This document shows, piece by piece, positions 15,372-25,414 of a stretch of 64,000 nt of DNA. The stretch is from Petrimonas sp. IBARAKI (GTDB lineage Bacteria; Bacteroidota; Bacteroidia; Bacteroidales; Dysgonomonadaceae). Position 1 is the stretch's first letter; every line of letters begins with the position of its first letter. A program made the position numbers and the translations under genes. The stretch spans positions 2,914,001 through 2,978,000 of the forward strand of contig AP018040.2 in assembly GCA_002356435.2 (NCBI GenBank), given 5' to 3'. Below the pieces are notes generated by a model. That model searched no databases. It was given only the letters and a program-made list of their open reading frames with translations, and was not told the origin of the DNA.

Positions 15372-18300
15372 ATGAATACTATGTTAATAAATTTAAAAAC
15401 ACGCACTACTTATTTTTCTTTACGCAAAATATATTTTGCCATGAAATTGATATTCCTGCTGCTGTTTGTGTCTATTCATCAAATGCATGCTAAACCTATT
15501 TATTCTCAAGACAATAAACCAACCGTCGAAAAAGACGTACTAATACAACAGCAGCCATTGCAAAAGGCTATTACTGGAAAAATAATTGATGAACAAGGAG
15601 AACCGATTATTGGTGTCAATATTGTAGAGAAAGGAACCTCTAATGGTACTGTTACAGATGTTGAAGGCAATTTCTCACTGAAAGTGTCGTCAAATGCTAT
15701 TTTACAAATCTCTTACATTGGATATTTAGCACAAGAAATCCCAACTGATAGAAGAAACTCTTTTTCTATTGTATTGATTGAAGACACCAAGACTCTAGAA
15801 GAGCTGGTCGTAATAGGATACGGAATGGTTAAGAAATCCGATTTAACAGGATCAGTGTCTTCAGTGAAAGCTGAAGATATAAACGCCTTTGCAACCTCAA
15901 ATGTTTTACAAGCCTTACAAGGGCGCAGTTCAGGTGTAATGGTTAAACAGAATAGTGGATCACCTGGTGGTGCTGTAAGTGTTAGAATCAGAGGAACAAA
16001 TTCAATTCAGGGAAGCAATGAACCCTTATATGTAATTGATGGATTTCCATCTTCAAGCTCTAACCCAACCGTTTTAGACAATTCAAATATCGAGAGCCTG
16101 GAAATTTTAAAAGATGCATCTGCTGTTGCAATCTATGGCTCCAGAGGGGCTAATGGCGTAGTATTGATAACAACAAAAAAAGGGAAGGAGGGAAAAACGA
16201 TAGTTGATTATGAAGGGTCTTTGGGTTTCCAATCATTGAGAAATAAGATTGAGATGATGGATGCTACAGAATACGCGAACTTTTATAATCTTCAACGAAA
16301 AAATGATGGTCTTGAACCCTATTTTTCGGAGGATGAAATTCGCAATTTTGGCCAGGGGTTTGACTGGCAAGATTTTGTTTTTTCAACGGCTCCAATTCAA
16401 ACTCATTCATTAAACATAAGAGGGGGTAATGAAAAGACGAAATTTGCCATCATGGGCAACATTTTTGATCAAAACGGGATTATAAAGGGAAGTGGTTACA
16501 AACGGTATGCATTAACCGCCAATATAGATCATAAAATCAGCGATAAAATTGAAGTAAACTATTCATCCACACTTTCAAATAATATATTGGATAATAAAAA
16601 TTGGGGAGGAGCCCGATTCGGAGCATCGCTGATTAGTGTTGCATTATGTGCGCCACCAACTCTTACTCCGTATAACGATGATGGATCATATAGAATTTTA
16701 CACACTACATATCCTTTTCTTTCTGAAGGGTTAACCAATCCTCTTAATTATATTAACGAGATTAATGATGTTACTAAAACAAATAATGTATTGGCTAATC
16801 TTTCCTTTATTTATAAACCGATAGAGGGACTTACTCTTAAAGTATACGGTGGTGTTGAAAATAGCGATTCACGCAATGATTATTACAGGACTTTAAATTA
16901 TTATAATTCACAAGGTAATGCATCTGTATATACTTCACAATTCAGAAGTCTTTTGAATGAGAATACAATTAATTACCACAAAGTTTTTAATGAAAAACAT
17001 GATTTTTCAATAATGGGTGGTTTTACCTATCAGGACTTTATAACTACCTCTCTTGGTGGAAGCGGTACGGGCTTTCTGAGTGATGCAACCAAAACGGGTA
17101 ATATTGGCTCAGCAAACATTCCGGGAATACCAAGTACAGGATTTACAAAGTCAGTTATTCTGTCTTACTTAGGACGACTTAACTACTCATTTGATAATCG
17201 TTATTTGTTTACGTTGAATTTCCGAAGCGACGGTTCATCAAAATATAGTGAAGGAAATAAATGGGGTTTCTTCCCTTCAGGTGCTTTTGCATGGAAAATT
17301 AACCAAGAGGAATTCATGCAAGATATAAAAGCAATATCTAATTTAAAATTCAGGACCAGTTATGGTGAGACAGGAAGTCAGGCAATTAGCGCTTATGCAA
17401 CTCTCAATAATCTTGCATCAGGAAAAACCGTATTGGGAGATGCTCTTTACACAACTTTTGCTCCAGGTTCCAGACTTCCGGGAGATTTAAAATGGGAAAC
17501 GACTTCGCAGTTTGATTTAGGGTTTGACGTAGGAATCCTAAATAATCGATACAATTTTTCTGCAGATTTTTATATTAAAGATACAAGAGATTTGCTTAAC
17601 AATGTTCAATTACCTTCGTCTACGGGATTTACTTCAACTATTAAAAACGTAGGTAGAATCCAAAATAAAGGTATCGAACTTACCATGGATGCAAGAGTAC
17701 TTGAAGGTGATTTTTCTTGGAATTTAAATGGTAATATATCCTTTAATAAAACGAAAGTAGTAAAACTTTATGGTGGAAAAGACATTTATGGCGGTTATGA
17801 AGACATGTTAATCATTGCTGACAATTTAAATCTTTTGCGGGAAGGTGAATCAATGGGTATTTTTTATGGATATATAAGTGATGGGTACGACGATAAAGGG
17901 TTTGAAAAATATGTTGATTTGAACTCCGATGGCGTAGTAAACGCTGATGACAAAACAAAAATTGGTGATCCAAATCCAAATTTCATTTATGGGGTAAATT
18001 CAGTGATGAACTATAAGAATTTTGAATTATCTCTTTTCTTCCAAGGTTCTCAAGGAAATGATCTAGTAAATGTTAGCTCTATTGATAACTCTCTCAATTA
18101 TGGTTACGGTTCTAATATGTATAAGGAGGTATATTATGATCATTGGACAAGTGAAAATCCAAATGCAAAATATCCCAAAATTACAAGAACACAGAAAATG
18201 AAGTTTTCAGACAGAATTGTGGAAGATGGATCATACGTGAGATTAAGAAATATTCAGTTGTCATACAATCTACCATTAAAAGCATGGAATGTAAATTCTA

Positions 18301-18476
18301 TACAGGGTGTTAGATTATATGTTAGTGGGCAAAATTTGTGGACATTGACAAAGTATTCAGGATGGGATCCTGAGGTTAATTCATTGGGTGGTGCAAGTTC
18401 TTTTGCACAAGGTATCGATCATCATTCGTACCCAACAGCAAAATCATTCACTTTTGGGATAAATATTAGTTTTTAA
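15372..18476 (+). CDS. SusC/RagA-family TonB-dependent outer-membrane transporter
   Basis: A protein of 1034 residues. An N-terminal signal segment (hydrophobic core IFLLLFVSI, about 27-35) precedes a carboxypeptidase-D-like regulatory domain (ITGKIIDEQGEPIIGVNI, about 67-140). Next come the TonB box/plug region (LVVIGYGMVKKSDLTGSV) and the plug end SLEILKDASAVAIYGSRGA. The rest is a 22-strand barrel, with the acidic DLNSDGVVNADDK loop common in this family. No STN domain is present, so no anti-sigma signalling is expected. It imports oligosaccharides or glycopeptides together with the SusD lipoprotein that starts 12 bases downstream. First gene of the catabolic cluster. Confidence 0.95.
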   Translation: MNTMLINLKTRTTYFSLRKIYFAMKLIFLLLFVSIHQMHAKPIYSQDNKPTVEKDVLIQQQPLQKAITGKIIDEQGEPIIGVNIVEKGTSNGTVTDVEGNFSLKVSSNAILQISYIGYLAQEIPTDRRNSFSIVLIEDTKTLEELVVIGYGMVKKSDLTGSVSSVKAEDINAFATSNVLQALQGRSSGVMVKQNSGSPGGAVSVRIRGTNSIQGSNEPLYVIDGFPSSSSNPTVLDNSNIESLEILKDASAVAIYGSRGANGVVLITTKKGKEGKTIVDYEGSLGFQSLRNKIEMMDATEYANFYNLQRKNDGLEPYFSEDEIRNFGQGFDWQDFVFSTAPIQTHSLNIRGGNEKTKFAIMGNIFDQNGIIKGSGYKRYALTANIDHKISDKIEVNYSSTLSNNILDNKNWGGARFGASLISVALCAPPTLTPYNDDGSYRILHTTYPFLSEGLTNPLNYINEINDVTKTNNVLANLSFIYKPIEGLTLKVYGGVENSDSRNDYYRTLNYYNSQGNASVYTSQFRSLLNENTINYHKVFNEKHDFSIMGGFTYQDFITTSLGGSGTGFLSDATKTGNIGSANIPGIPSTGFTKSVILSYLGRLNYSFDNRYLFTLNFRSDGSSKYSEGNKWGFFPSGAFAWKINQEEFMQDIKAISNLKFRTSYGETGSQAISAYATLNNLASGKTVLGDALYTTFAPGSRLPGDLKWETTSQFDLGFDVGILNNRYNFSADFYIKDTRDLLNNVQLPSSTGFTSTIKNVGRIQNKGIELTMDARVLEGDFSWNLNGNISFNKTKVVKLYGGKDIYGGYEDMLIIADNLNLLREGESMGIFYGYISDGYDDKGFEKYVDLNSDGVVNADDKTKIGDPNPNFIYGVNSVMNYKNFELSLFFQGSQGNDLVNVSSIDNSLNYGYGSNMYKEVYYDHWTSENPNAKYPKITRTQKMKFSDRIVEDGSYVRLRNIQLSYNLPLKAWNVNSIQGVRLYVSGQNLWTLTKYSGWDPEVNSLGGASSFAQGIDHHSYPTAKSFTFGINISF

Positions 18477-18488
18477 AAAAATACCGTG

Positions 18489-19907
18489 ATGAAAAAAATA
18501 TTATTATTATGCGTAATTGCAATCGCTTTTACAAATTGCGATGATCTTCTGAAAGAAAATCCACAAGCATTAGCTGTTGAAACATTTTACAACACTACAG
18601 GCGAAGTAGAAGCAGGAGTGGCTGCTATATTTGAACCTCTTAGAAGCGCACATACGGCAGAGTATATTTCGTTAAATGAAACATGCTCCGATTTTATGGC
18701 GGGTAGAGCGAGTTGGGAAAATGCAGGGAAACATAGTGAAATTTTGAATACGCAAAATTCAACGCGTGCACAAAACGGTTGGACCAATTTTTACTCTGCA
18801 ATTCGGAATGCTAATTTAATCATAAAGAATGTGCCAAATGGAGTAATTTTAAGTGAAGCAGACAAAAGCAGGTACGTTGGAGAAGCAAAATTTTTAAGAG
18901 CTCTATCATATTTTCATTTAGTAAGAAGTTGGGGAGCGGTTCCTCTGAGAACAGAAGAAAATTCAAGCGAAAACAATCTAGCTAGATCTTCTGTTGAGGA
19001 AGTTTATGCATTAATTGTTTCAGATCTACTTGCTGCTGAGAATGACTTACCCGACATGGCCCCAGTAGCCGGACGTGTATCGAAGTGGGCTGCTAAAACA
19101 CTTCTTGCTGATGTATATTTTTATTTGGGACAGTATGACAAAGCAACATCGAAATCAGAGGAAGTAATACAATCAGGTAAATACTCATTAGTGGAGGTTT
19201 CTGAACCCGAAGATTTTGAAAATTTGTTTGGAGCATCTGTCGTTAACACATCCGAAGAGATTTTTTATTTGAAATATAATAAAGAACGGAATTGGAATTA
19301 TCTTCTATATTTACATGGAGTTGGTGTTCCTTACATTGGTGTTGCAGGATATTATGCTATAACCAGTAACGTCAGTTATACCCAACACAAAAACTGGGAC
19401 GTAAATGATTTGAGAAATCAATTTGGATGGTATCCATATAGTGGATATGATCCTGGAACTATTCTTTGTAAGAAGTTTAACGATTATGGTTCGAAAACAC
19501 CTTCGAACGACTACCCGTTATATAGGTATGCTGATCTCTTATTGATTCACGCTGAAGCATCTTGTAGAGCAAACAATAATCCTACACCTGCTGGACTGGA
19601 ATCCCTAAACAAAATTCATAGAAGAGCGTATGGGTACCCTTCAAATGAGCAATCTCCTGTTGATTTTAAAATTTCCGACTATAATATGAATTCTTTTGTT
19701 GAATTATGTATTCAGGAAAGAGGTTATGAAACCGTTGGAGAAGGGAAAAGATGGTTTGATGTAAGGCGGTTAGGCAAAGATAAAGCAAGAGAAATCCTTC
19801 AGAAAATGAGAGGAGTTACTATACACGATGGAAAATTCCTTTTCCCGATTCCTCAAAATGAATACCAATATAATGAGGCGATAACAGACCAAAATCCTGG
19901 ATATTAA
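18489..19907 (+). CDS. SusD/RagB-family surface glycan-binding lipoprotein
   Basis: A protein of 472 residues. The ATG at 18489 is preferred to the GTG one codon earlier. The signal MKKILLLCVIAIAFTNC places the lipid-modified cysteine at residue 17, and the acidic DD after it fits the Bacteroidota surface-export signal. The body is the alpha-helical TPR-like SusD fold: FLRALSYFHLVRSWGAVPL, WAAKTLLADVYFYLG, YRYADLLLIHAEA, ERGYETVGEGKRWFDVRRLG, and an end DQNPGY. It forms the lid of the adjacent SusC transporter and captures the glycan. The length is at the short end of the family. Confidence 0.95.
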   Translation: MKKILLLCVIAIAFTNCDDLLKENPQALAVETFYNTTGEVEAGVAAIFEPLRSAHTAEYISLNETCSDFMAGRASWENAGKHSEILNTQNSTRAQNGWTNFYSAIRNANLIIKNVPNGVILSEADKSRYVGEAKFLRALSYFHLVRSWGAVPLRTEENSSENNLARSSVEEVYALIVSDLLAAENDLPDMAPVAGRVSKWAAKTLLADVYFYLGQYDKATSKSEEVIQSGKYSLVEVSEPEDFENLFGASVVNTSEEIFYLKYNKERNWNYLLYLHGVGVPYIGVAGYYAITSNVSYTQHKNWDVNDLRNQFGWYPYSGYDPGTILCKKFNDYGSKTPSNDYPLYRYADLLLIHAEASCRANNNPTPAGLESLNKIHRRAYGYPSNEQSPVDFKISDYNMNSFVELCIQERGYETVGEGKRWFDVRRLGKDKAREILQKMRGVTIHDGKFLFPIPQNEYQYNEAITDQNPGY

Positions 19908-19919
19908 GTGTAAAAGATT

Positions 19920-19954
19920 GTTAGTTAGTCGAAAAATAATTTCGACTAACTAAC
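19920..19954 (+). terminator. Hairpin after susD
   Basis: Perfect 15-bp stem (19920-19934 with 19940-19954) and 5-base loop AATAA, followed by CTTCTTC rather than a clean T run. Probably a partial terminator or mRNA-stabilising 3' end that raises susCD levels over the downstream enzymes. Confidence 0.65.
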
Positions 19955-20035
19955 TTCTTCTTCAAATAAGAAGTTCAGCCAAAATTAACATCGTAACGAA
20001 TAGATAAATAATAACCCCAACATAACTCAACAGAT

Positions 20036-21091
20036 ATGACGAACAGACGAAATTTTATTAAGCAATTATCAGCGGCTGCTGTGGCGGGCATGGTTCCCAA
20101 TACGATCTCATCTCAGATTACTGCTACAAAGAAAATAAATACTTCAACATCACCAACAAGTGAGAAAATTTGGGCATGCTTAATGCATCTTTCATTCAAT
20201 TTCGCCGGAGGAATAAAAAGTTGGGGTGGTTTGCGGGCAGAATTTGAAACTGACCAATCTGTATGGGACAATGCAATAAAATCCATGGTAAATAATGGGA
20301 TCAATATGGTTGTAATTAACTTGGACGATTCTATCTTATGGAGAAGCCATCCAGAAATATCTCTAAAAAACTCATGGACTCCTGAAAGATTAAGGGAAGA
20401 GTTGGAAAAAATCAGAAAACAAGGCATAGAACCTATACCTATGTTAAATTTTGCCGCTACTCACGACGCATGGCTTGGTAAATACGCGAAAATGGTATCA
20501 ACTCCTCAATATTACAAGGTTTGTAAAGATCTTATTGCCGAAGCTATTGAATTATTTGATAATCCTCGATTTATCCATTTCGGGATGGATGAGGAAGATT
20601 ATAATCACCAAAAACATTTTGATTACATTGTTATCAGGCAAAACGAACTCTGGTGGAGTGATCTCTATTTTTATATTTCAGAAGCCATGAAGAAAAACGT
20701 TCGACCTTGGGTTTGGTCGGATTACGTCTGGCATCATCCTGAACAGTTTTTCAAAATGATGCCAAAGTCTGTAATACAGAGTAATTGGTATTACGGGGAA
20801 GCATTTGATACTAATCAAACTTACGTTAAAGCATACCTTGATTTGGAAGCTGAAGGATACGATCAAATTCCAACGGGTAGTTATCATGCTGTTCCAAGTC
20901 AAGATTTCAAGGCTTTAAATCCGAAAAACATAGGCAACACGGTTGAATTTTGCTCTAAACACATTTCAGATTCTCGCCTAATGGGTTTTATGCAGACATT
21001 TTGGATGCCCACTACCGTGCAATTCGAACCTACTATCCTAAAGGCTATCGATTTGACTGGAGAAGCTAAGAGAGCTTTTGAAAAAAAATAA
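20036..21091 (+). CDS. Tat-exported GH20-like TIM-barrel protein (function unknown)
   Basis: A protein of 351 residues. The N-terminus NRRNFIKQLSAAAVAGM is a twin-arginine signal. The body starts KIWACLMHLSFNF and contains IHFGMDEED (H181 to about D188), which resembles the HxGxDE active-site strand of GH20 hexosaminidases, and several Trp-rich segments (WVWSDYVWHHPEQFF, SNWYYGEAFD). A paralogue without signal peptide lies at 26515-27453. No described catalytic activity is known to me for this family. A glycosidase or related carbohydrate-binding barrel is likely from the motif and the neighbours. It probably acts in the periplasm and lies 56 bases before the GH20 gene. Confidence 0.7.
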   Translation: MTNRRNFIKQLSAAAVAGMVPNTISSQITATKKINTSTSPTSEKIWACLMHLSFNFAGGIKSWGGLRAEFETDQSVWDNAIKSMVNNGINMVVINLDDSILWRSHPEISLKNSWTPERLREELEKIRKQGIEPIPMLNFAATHDAWLGKYAKMVSTPQYYKVCKDLIAEAIELFDNPRFIHFGMDEEDYNHQKHFDYIVIRQNELWWSDLYFYISEAMKKNVRPWVWSDYVWHHPEQFFKMMPKSVIQSNWYYGEAFDTNQTYVKAYLDLEAEGYDQIPTGSYHAVPSQDFKALNPKNIGNTVEFCSKHISDSRLMGFMQTFWMPTTVQFEPTILKAIDLTGEAKRAFEKK

Positions 21092-21147
21092 ATTGAAAAG
21101 CGTATTGGAGATTTGAATAATGTGTATCAACAATTAAAAATCGAATT

Positions 21148-22737
21148 ATGAGCAATAAGAAAATATTTTCTCGTCGAACCTTTTTGTCGAGTATGGCGGT
21201 AGCCGGAGCCGGCACTGCTTTTAGTGCCGTTAAACTGCCAAAAATCAACATATTAGGAAAAACCGAAGTATCGGGTTACAGAAATATTATTGAAGAAGAT
21301 ACGGATCCTATTTTATTAAAACGTTTTATTCCAAGACCTAAAAATGTTAAACTGAATGATGACAGGGAGGTAATTTTCGATGATAAATTATCTGTGGAGA
21401 TCGAACTGAGAAATGCGGATAATGGTGTAAAAAAGAAGACATCAGATCTCTTTAAACAGTATTTCAATATAATACCTACTGTTAGTGTTATTCAAAAATT
21501 GGATGTACCTGCAGGGGAAGCGTACAAAATAAAAGCATCGGGCACATTCGTTACATTGTCTGCTTCAAATTTTATTGGTATTCGCTACGCATGCAATACG
21601 CTTCGTCAGCTGGCAGAAGTACATAGCAAAACAGGAGACTTTGCTTACTACAGCATTCCTGAAACTGAAATTGAAGATTCACCGGCAATGGCATTTAGAG
21701 GATTGCATCTATGTTGGTTTCCGGAAACTGAGGCTGTTCAGATAGAACAGTACATAAGATGGGCCTCTTATTATAAATTCAATCACATCATCATTGAATT
21801 TTGGGCAACATTTCCGTTCTCTTCTCATCCAGAATTTAATTGGCAGGAATATTCTGCAACTCCAGCTGATATTCGCCGGTTGGTTAAACTTGGTAAAGAA
21901 TTGGGGGTAACACTGATTCCACAATTAAATATTTTCGGACATGCCTCAGGTAGTAGAGGTGGTTCCGGTAAACATGCTCCGCTAGATTTTTATCCGGAAT
22001 TTGAATCACTTTTTGAGCCGAACGGATGGGTATGGTGTTTAAGCAATCCTGCTACGCGCAAACTATTGACTGACATTGTTCTTGAAACTCTTGAGGCTTT
22101 CGATTATCCACCATTTTATCACATCGGTGGAGATGAGGCGGATGGCGCTGCTGAGTGTCGTTTATGCCGACATGCAGACTACAAAGCCCTTCTAATTGAT
22201 CATTTGACCTATTTCCGCAAGTTATTGGCAGAGAAGAACTGTCGGATGATGATGTGGCATGATATGCTCATTCAAGCAAACGACCCGCGATGGAAAGGGT
22301 ATGTAGCTAACGGCACCCCACGCATGAATGATGTACTTGAAGCACTACCTAAAGATATTATTATTTGTGACTGGCAATACGGTGCTCCGAAAGAGAATGA
22401 AACTTGGCCTACAATGCCTTATTTTAAAAATAAAGGTTTCCAGGTTTTGGCGTGCCCCTGGCACAATATTGACAATATTAAATCACTGGGTGAATTTGTG
22501 GGAAAAAACAGCTTGGATGGACTGTTGTGTACAACTTGGCACTCACCCTCTTACAATCAAATGTTACGAATTATGATGTATGGAGCACTGGCCGCATGGT
22601 CAACACCTCCATACGCATCACTTGATGGTACAATGAGTATGCGTCATCTGAGACAAATTGGCTGGGATATTCCCATTAAAAAATACCAAAATACCGGAAT
22701 ACACGAGTGGCAGGTACGTCCGGATGTCTATCCATAG
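21148..22737 (+). CDS. Family 20 glycoside hydrolase (beta-N-acetylhexosaminidase-like), Tat-type signal
   Basis: A protein of 529 residues. The signal SRRTFLSSMAVAGAG has a twin-arginine motif. An N-terminal GH20b-type domain (about 60-175) precedes the catalytic barrel. That barrel begins MAFRGLHLCWFP and carries HIGGDEAD with the catalytic Asp-Glu pair at about 329-330. GH20 enzymes release terminal N-acetylglucosamine or N-acetylgalactosamine by substrate-assisted catalysis. The DxxE-type pair is intact, so activity is expected. Four cysteines after the active site (AECRLCRHADYK) are unusual. Export and position after SusCD place it in trimming the imported glycan in the periplasm. Confidence 0.88.
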   Translation: MSNKKIFSRRTFLSSMAVAGAGTAFSAVKLPKINILGKTEVSGYRNIIEEDTDPILLKRFIPRPKNVKLNDDREVIFDDKLSVEIELRNADNGVKKKTSDLFKQYFNIIPTVSVIQKLDVPAGEAYKIKASGTFVTLSASNFIGIRYACNTLRQLAEVHSKTGDFAYYSIPETEIEDSPAMAFRGLHLCWFPETEAVQIEQYIRWASYYKFNHIIIEFWATFPFSSHPEFNWQEYSATPADIRRLVKLGKELGVTLIPQLNIFGHASGSRGGSGKHAPLDFYPEFESLFEPNGWVWCLSNPATRKLLTDIVLETLEAFDYPPFYHIGGDEADGAAECRLCRHADYKALLIDHLTYFRKLLAEKNCRMMMWHDMLIQANDPRWKGYVANGTPRMNDVLEALPKDIIICDWQYGAPKENETWPTMPYFKNKGFQVLACPWHNIDNIKSLGEFVGKNSLDGLLCTTWHSPSYNQMLRIMMYGALAAWSTPPYASLDGTMSMRHLRQIGWDIPIKKYQNTGIHEWQVRPDVYP

Positions 22738-22838
22738 TACAATACATTATGGTGTGACAACAAATACAGGCAAAAATTTGCTGAAAGATCTAAAAACATT
22801 TATAAAAAAATATTCATAATTTCTAAAAATATAATCAA

Positions 22839-23888
22839 ATGGCTGTAAAAGAAACTGGCGTAAGTTATTACGGATTGAATTATCCCGAACATGCAGAAAG
22901 GGATTTTAAGGAAATGATACAACACAATTGTAACGCTGTAATTCTAGCTTTATCGGAGTTTGACATCGATTTCTGGTTCCCCAATATAGTAAAAATAACA
23001 AAAGTAGCCAAAGACCTGGGTATGAAGGTCTACTTGGATACCTGGGGTATAGGAAAATGGTTTGGAGGAGAACCTCCTAGCAATTTCCTGACCAACAATG
23101 TGAGAAATCGGCAGGTTTCTGCTTTTACTGGAGAACCGCTTCCAGCAGCCTGTTTTAATACAAAGGCTTTCAAGGATTACTTCTACGGTATTTGTGAAAA
23201 ACTGGCAATCCAGGTAGATGCAGATGGTTTCTTTTGGGACGAACCTCACTATGCATTACCTAAAAGCTATGCTTCCATTACAGGTGGACCCGGTGATGAT
23301 TGGGCATGTCGCTGCCCAATGTGTAAAAAAGATTTTGAAGATCTGTATGGGTATGAGATGCCGAAAATCATGACGAAAGAGGTCGTTGAATTTCGAGAAA
23401 ACAAAGCGTTGGAAATACTAACGGAAGCATCAAGAATAATTAAAAGCATACGTCCCGAGAGCCGTATTACTTGCTGTGTTCATGCTACTATAAACACATA
23501 CTATGTAAAAGAAAACCGGGGGTATGACAACTGGGATAAAGTAGGCAAAACGGATGTTTTTGATGTATTCAGCACAACAATATTGAACTATAATTTACCG
23601 CGCAGCTATTTCAAATCAATAACGCAACGTACAGTTGATATTGCAAAAAAATACAATAAGGGATCACAAAGATGGCTCATGAACTATTATAATGAACCGG
23701 AAAAGATTGAAGAAATAAAGGAAATTGTACACCTTTATAAGGAGATGGAAGTGGAAAGCCTTTTTGCCTGGACATATAGAGGAGGGCACGGAACAGTTTT
23801 GGCTGCACCTCATGCACTTGAAATGTGGGACATGCTCGGAGAAGCATATGGAGAAGTACTTGACGACAAATATAAAATAAAACTGTAA
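22839..23888 (+). CDS. Putative cytoplasmic glycoside-hydrolase-like TIM-barrel protein
   Basis: A protein of 349 residues without signal peptide. It begins with a strand and helix pattern of a TIM barrel (GVSYYGLNYPEHAERDF). It contains DGFFWDEPHYALP (Asp134-Glu135), a candidate acid pair, and next a cysteine cluster CRCPMCKKDFEDLYG like the CxC..C..F segments of GH42/beta-galactosidase-type and related barrels, likely a zinc or structural site. A late FAWTYRGGHGTVLAAPHA segment may line the pocket. I do not recognise a named family. It probably processes an imported saccharide. It is followed 11 bases later by the SIS-domain gene, so both are in one transcript. Confidence 0.6.
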   Translation: MAVKETGVSYYGLNYPEHAERDFKEMIQHNCNAVILALSEFDIDFWFPNIVKITKVAKDLGMKVYLDTWGIGKWFGGEPPSNFLTNNVRNRQVSAFTGEPLPAACFNTKAFKDYFYGICEKLAIQVDADGFFWDEPHYALPKSYASITGGPGDDWACRCPMCKKDFEDLYGYEMPKIMTKEVVEFRENKALEILTEASRIIKSIRPESRITCCVHATINTYYVKENRGYDNWDKVGKTDVFDVFSTTILNYNLPRSYFKSITQRTVDIAKKYNKGSQRWLMNYYNEPEKIEEIKEIVHLYKEMEVESLFAWTYRGGHGTVLAAPHALEMWDMLGEAYGEVLDDKYKIKL

Positions 23889-23899
23889 TTAATAAATAT

Positions 23900-24655
23900 A
23901 TGGAAATAAATGACTTAGGATTTCTCGGTAAAGCGATTGACCTTTTGAAAAAAGTGAAAGAAACTCAATCGGAAAATATTGATAAAGCAACAGATTTAAT
24001 GGTTGAAGCGATTGAACGTGACCAGTTGATCCATGTTTACGGAGGGGGTGGACATACAACACTGGTTATGGGTGAGATGTTCTTCCGTGCTGGTGGATTA
24101 GCGAATATCAATCCTATCATGGAGACTGGACTATCAGTATTTAACCAAGCGCTAAAATACCTGGAGTTGGAACGTACTGTTAATTATGGTAGTGCTATTG
24201 TAAAATATTACGAGATCGAAAAAGGGGAACCGTTTATTATTTTTCATAATATCGGGATTAACCCAGCTACTATTGATGCTGCACTTGAAGCCAAAGAAAA
24301 AGGTGCTGTAGTTATTGCTGTGAGTTCTTCATTCTGGCAGAATGAAATGCCTGAAGATCATATTATACGCCATGTCAATAAAAAAAATCTGTTTGACATT
24401 GCTGATGTATGTATTGATGATTATAATCCGGTTGGAGATGCGTTGTTGAAAATTGATGGTTTTGATACACCATTTGGACCGGTATCCAATATAGTTGATT
24501 TTTATATTGCTCATCTGCTTGAGATTATTACAATAAAAAAATGTGTGGATAAGGGTATAACTCCTCCAGTTTGGTCAAGTGCCAATGTTCCCGGTGGCGA
24601 TAAAATTAATGCAGATTATGTTAAGAAATACAGGCGCCGAGTAAAATGCCTATAG
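23900..24655 (+). CDS. SIS-domain phosphosugar-binding protein (COG4821/UPF0309-like)
   Basis: A protein of 251 residues, one sugar-isomerase (SIS) fold. The phosphosugar loop is IHVYGGGGHTTLVMGEMFFRAGG (short pieces: YGGGGHT, GEMFF) at about 47-70. A second strand/loop GAVVIAVSSSFWQ lies near 135-147, and SNIVDFYIAHLLEII forms the late helix. SIS proteins isomerise, deaminate or cleave phosphosugars (for example AgaS, GlmS, MurQ). This subfamily has no settled reaction. Cytoplasmic. Its place between a hydrolase-like gene and Gfo/Idh-type genes suggests action on the internalised monosaccharide. Confidence 0.8.
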   Translation: MEINDLGFLGKAIDLLKKVKETQSENIDKATDLMVEAIERDQLIHVYGGGGHTTLVMGEMFFRAGGLANINPIMETGLSVFNQALKYLELERTVNYGSAIVKYYEIEKGEPFIIFHNIGINPATIDAALEAKEKGAVVIAVSSSFWQNEMPEDHIIRHVNKKNLFDIADVCIDDYNPVGDALLKIDGFDTPFGPVSNIVDFYIAHLLEIITIKKCVDKGITPPVWSSANVPGGDKINADYVKKYRRRVKCL

Positions 24656-24677
24656 TTGTATTAAATAGAGAAAAACA

Positions 24678-25403
24678 ATGGTAAATAATATAGAGAATGC
24701 AGTAAAACTATTATTGCATAAATATGAAGTCAAGGCTAATGTTGAGCTAAATTTGTTGCCGGGATGGAGCTTTTTGAATAAAGAATTAAACGACAACGAT
24801 ATGCCTCTTCTCACCTGGCGTTTAAACAGGAGGTTTATAGAGCTAAAAAAAATTGTTTCGGATGAAGTTGTCGAAAATGTCAGTATGTTGCGTTTTTGCA
24901 GCTTAGGAGACCCAAATATCTGGAGCTTGGAAGCGTTAATATATCGGGAATTTGACCTTTGTGAATTTATTACAGGTAGCAGAATCGCGTATATCCATGC
25001 TACTCTTACCAACGGTTTAGCAGGGAATATAATTGTAAAGTTGGAAAACGGAACGATTGGAAGCGTAGAGATAGGCGTTCAGGCTCCGGCTGGTAAACCT
25101 TTAATCGAGAGACATGAGATTATTGCACGTAGAGGCGTAGCGAGTGACATTGTTGTTGATACACAAGTACCTCAGAGTTCAATCTATACATTTACAGAGA
25201 ATGGAGACATGGAGTATAAGGATGTAGATAATGAATTGTTTGGTATGGATGAATTTCAAGTGGAGTGGGTTCGTGCTGCTTTTCAACACCAGAAAGATCC
25301 GACTCAGTCAGAAAATCTAATTAAACAACACGATCATCTATCACGATTGGTGGAGAGTGCTCTTAAGTCTAATTCCAATAAATTGAAAGTAAAAGTTGCA
25401 TAA
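24678..25403 (+). CDS. Stand-alone Gfo/Idh/MocA C-terminal-like domain protein
   Basis: A protein of 241 residues. No nucleotide-binding Rossmann motif is present. The segment IHATLTNGLAGNIIVKLENG and the following IGSVEIGVQAPAG, HEIIARRGVASDIVVDT, and the final helix with DEFQVEWVRAAF look like the beta-sheet substrate domain and terminal helix of Gfo/Idh/MocA oxidoreductases. It is followed 11 bases later by a complete Gfo/Idh/MocA gene. It may be a partner subunit of that enzyme or a non-catalytic binding protein. Assignment rests on pattern recognition and is tentative. Cytoplasmic. Confidence 0.5.
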   Translation: MVNNIENAVKLLLHKYEVKANVELNLLPGWSFLNKELNDNDMPLLTWRLNRRFIELKKIVSDEVVENVSMLRFCSLGDPNIWSLEALIYREFDLCEFITGSRIAYIHATLTNGLAGNIIVKLENGTIGSVEIGVQAPAGKPLIERHEIIARRGVASDIVVDTQVPQSSIYTFTENGDMEYKDVDNELFGMDEFQVEWVRAAFQHQKDPTQSENLIKQHDHLSRLVESALKSNSNKLKVKVA

Positions 25404-25414
25404 ATTGTAAAAAT

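Noticed and set aside
23900-24655. MurNAc-6-phosphate etherase MurQ
   Set aside because: It is a SIS protein but shorter, and the MurQ signature around the catalytic glutamates is not recognisable; kept as unassigned SIS protein.
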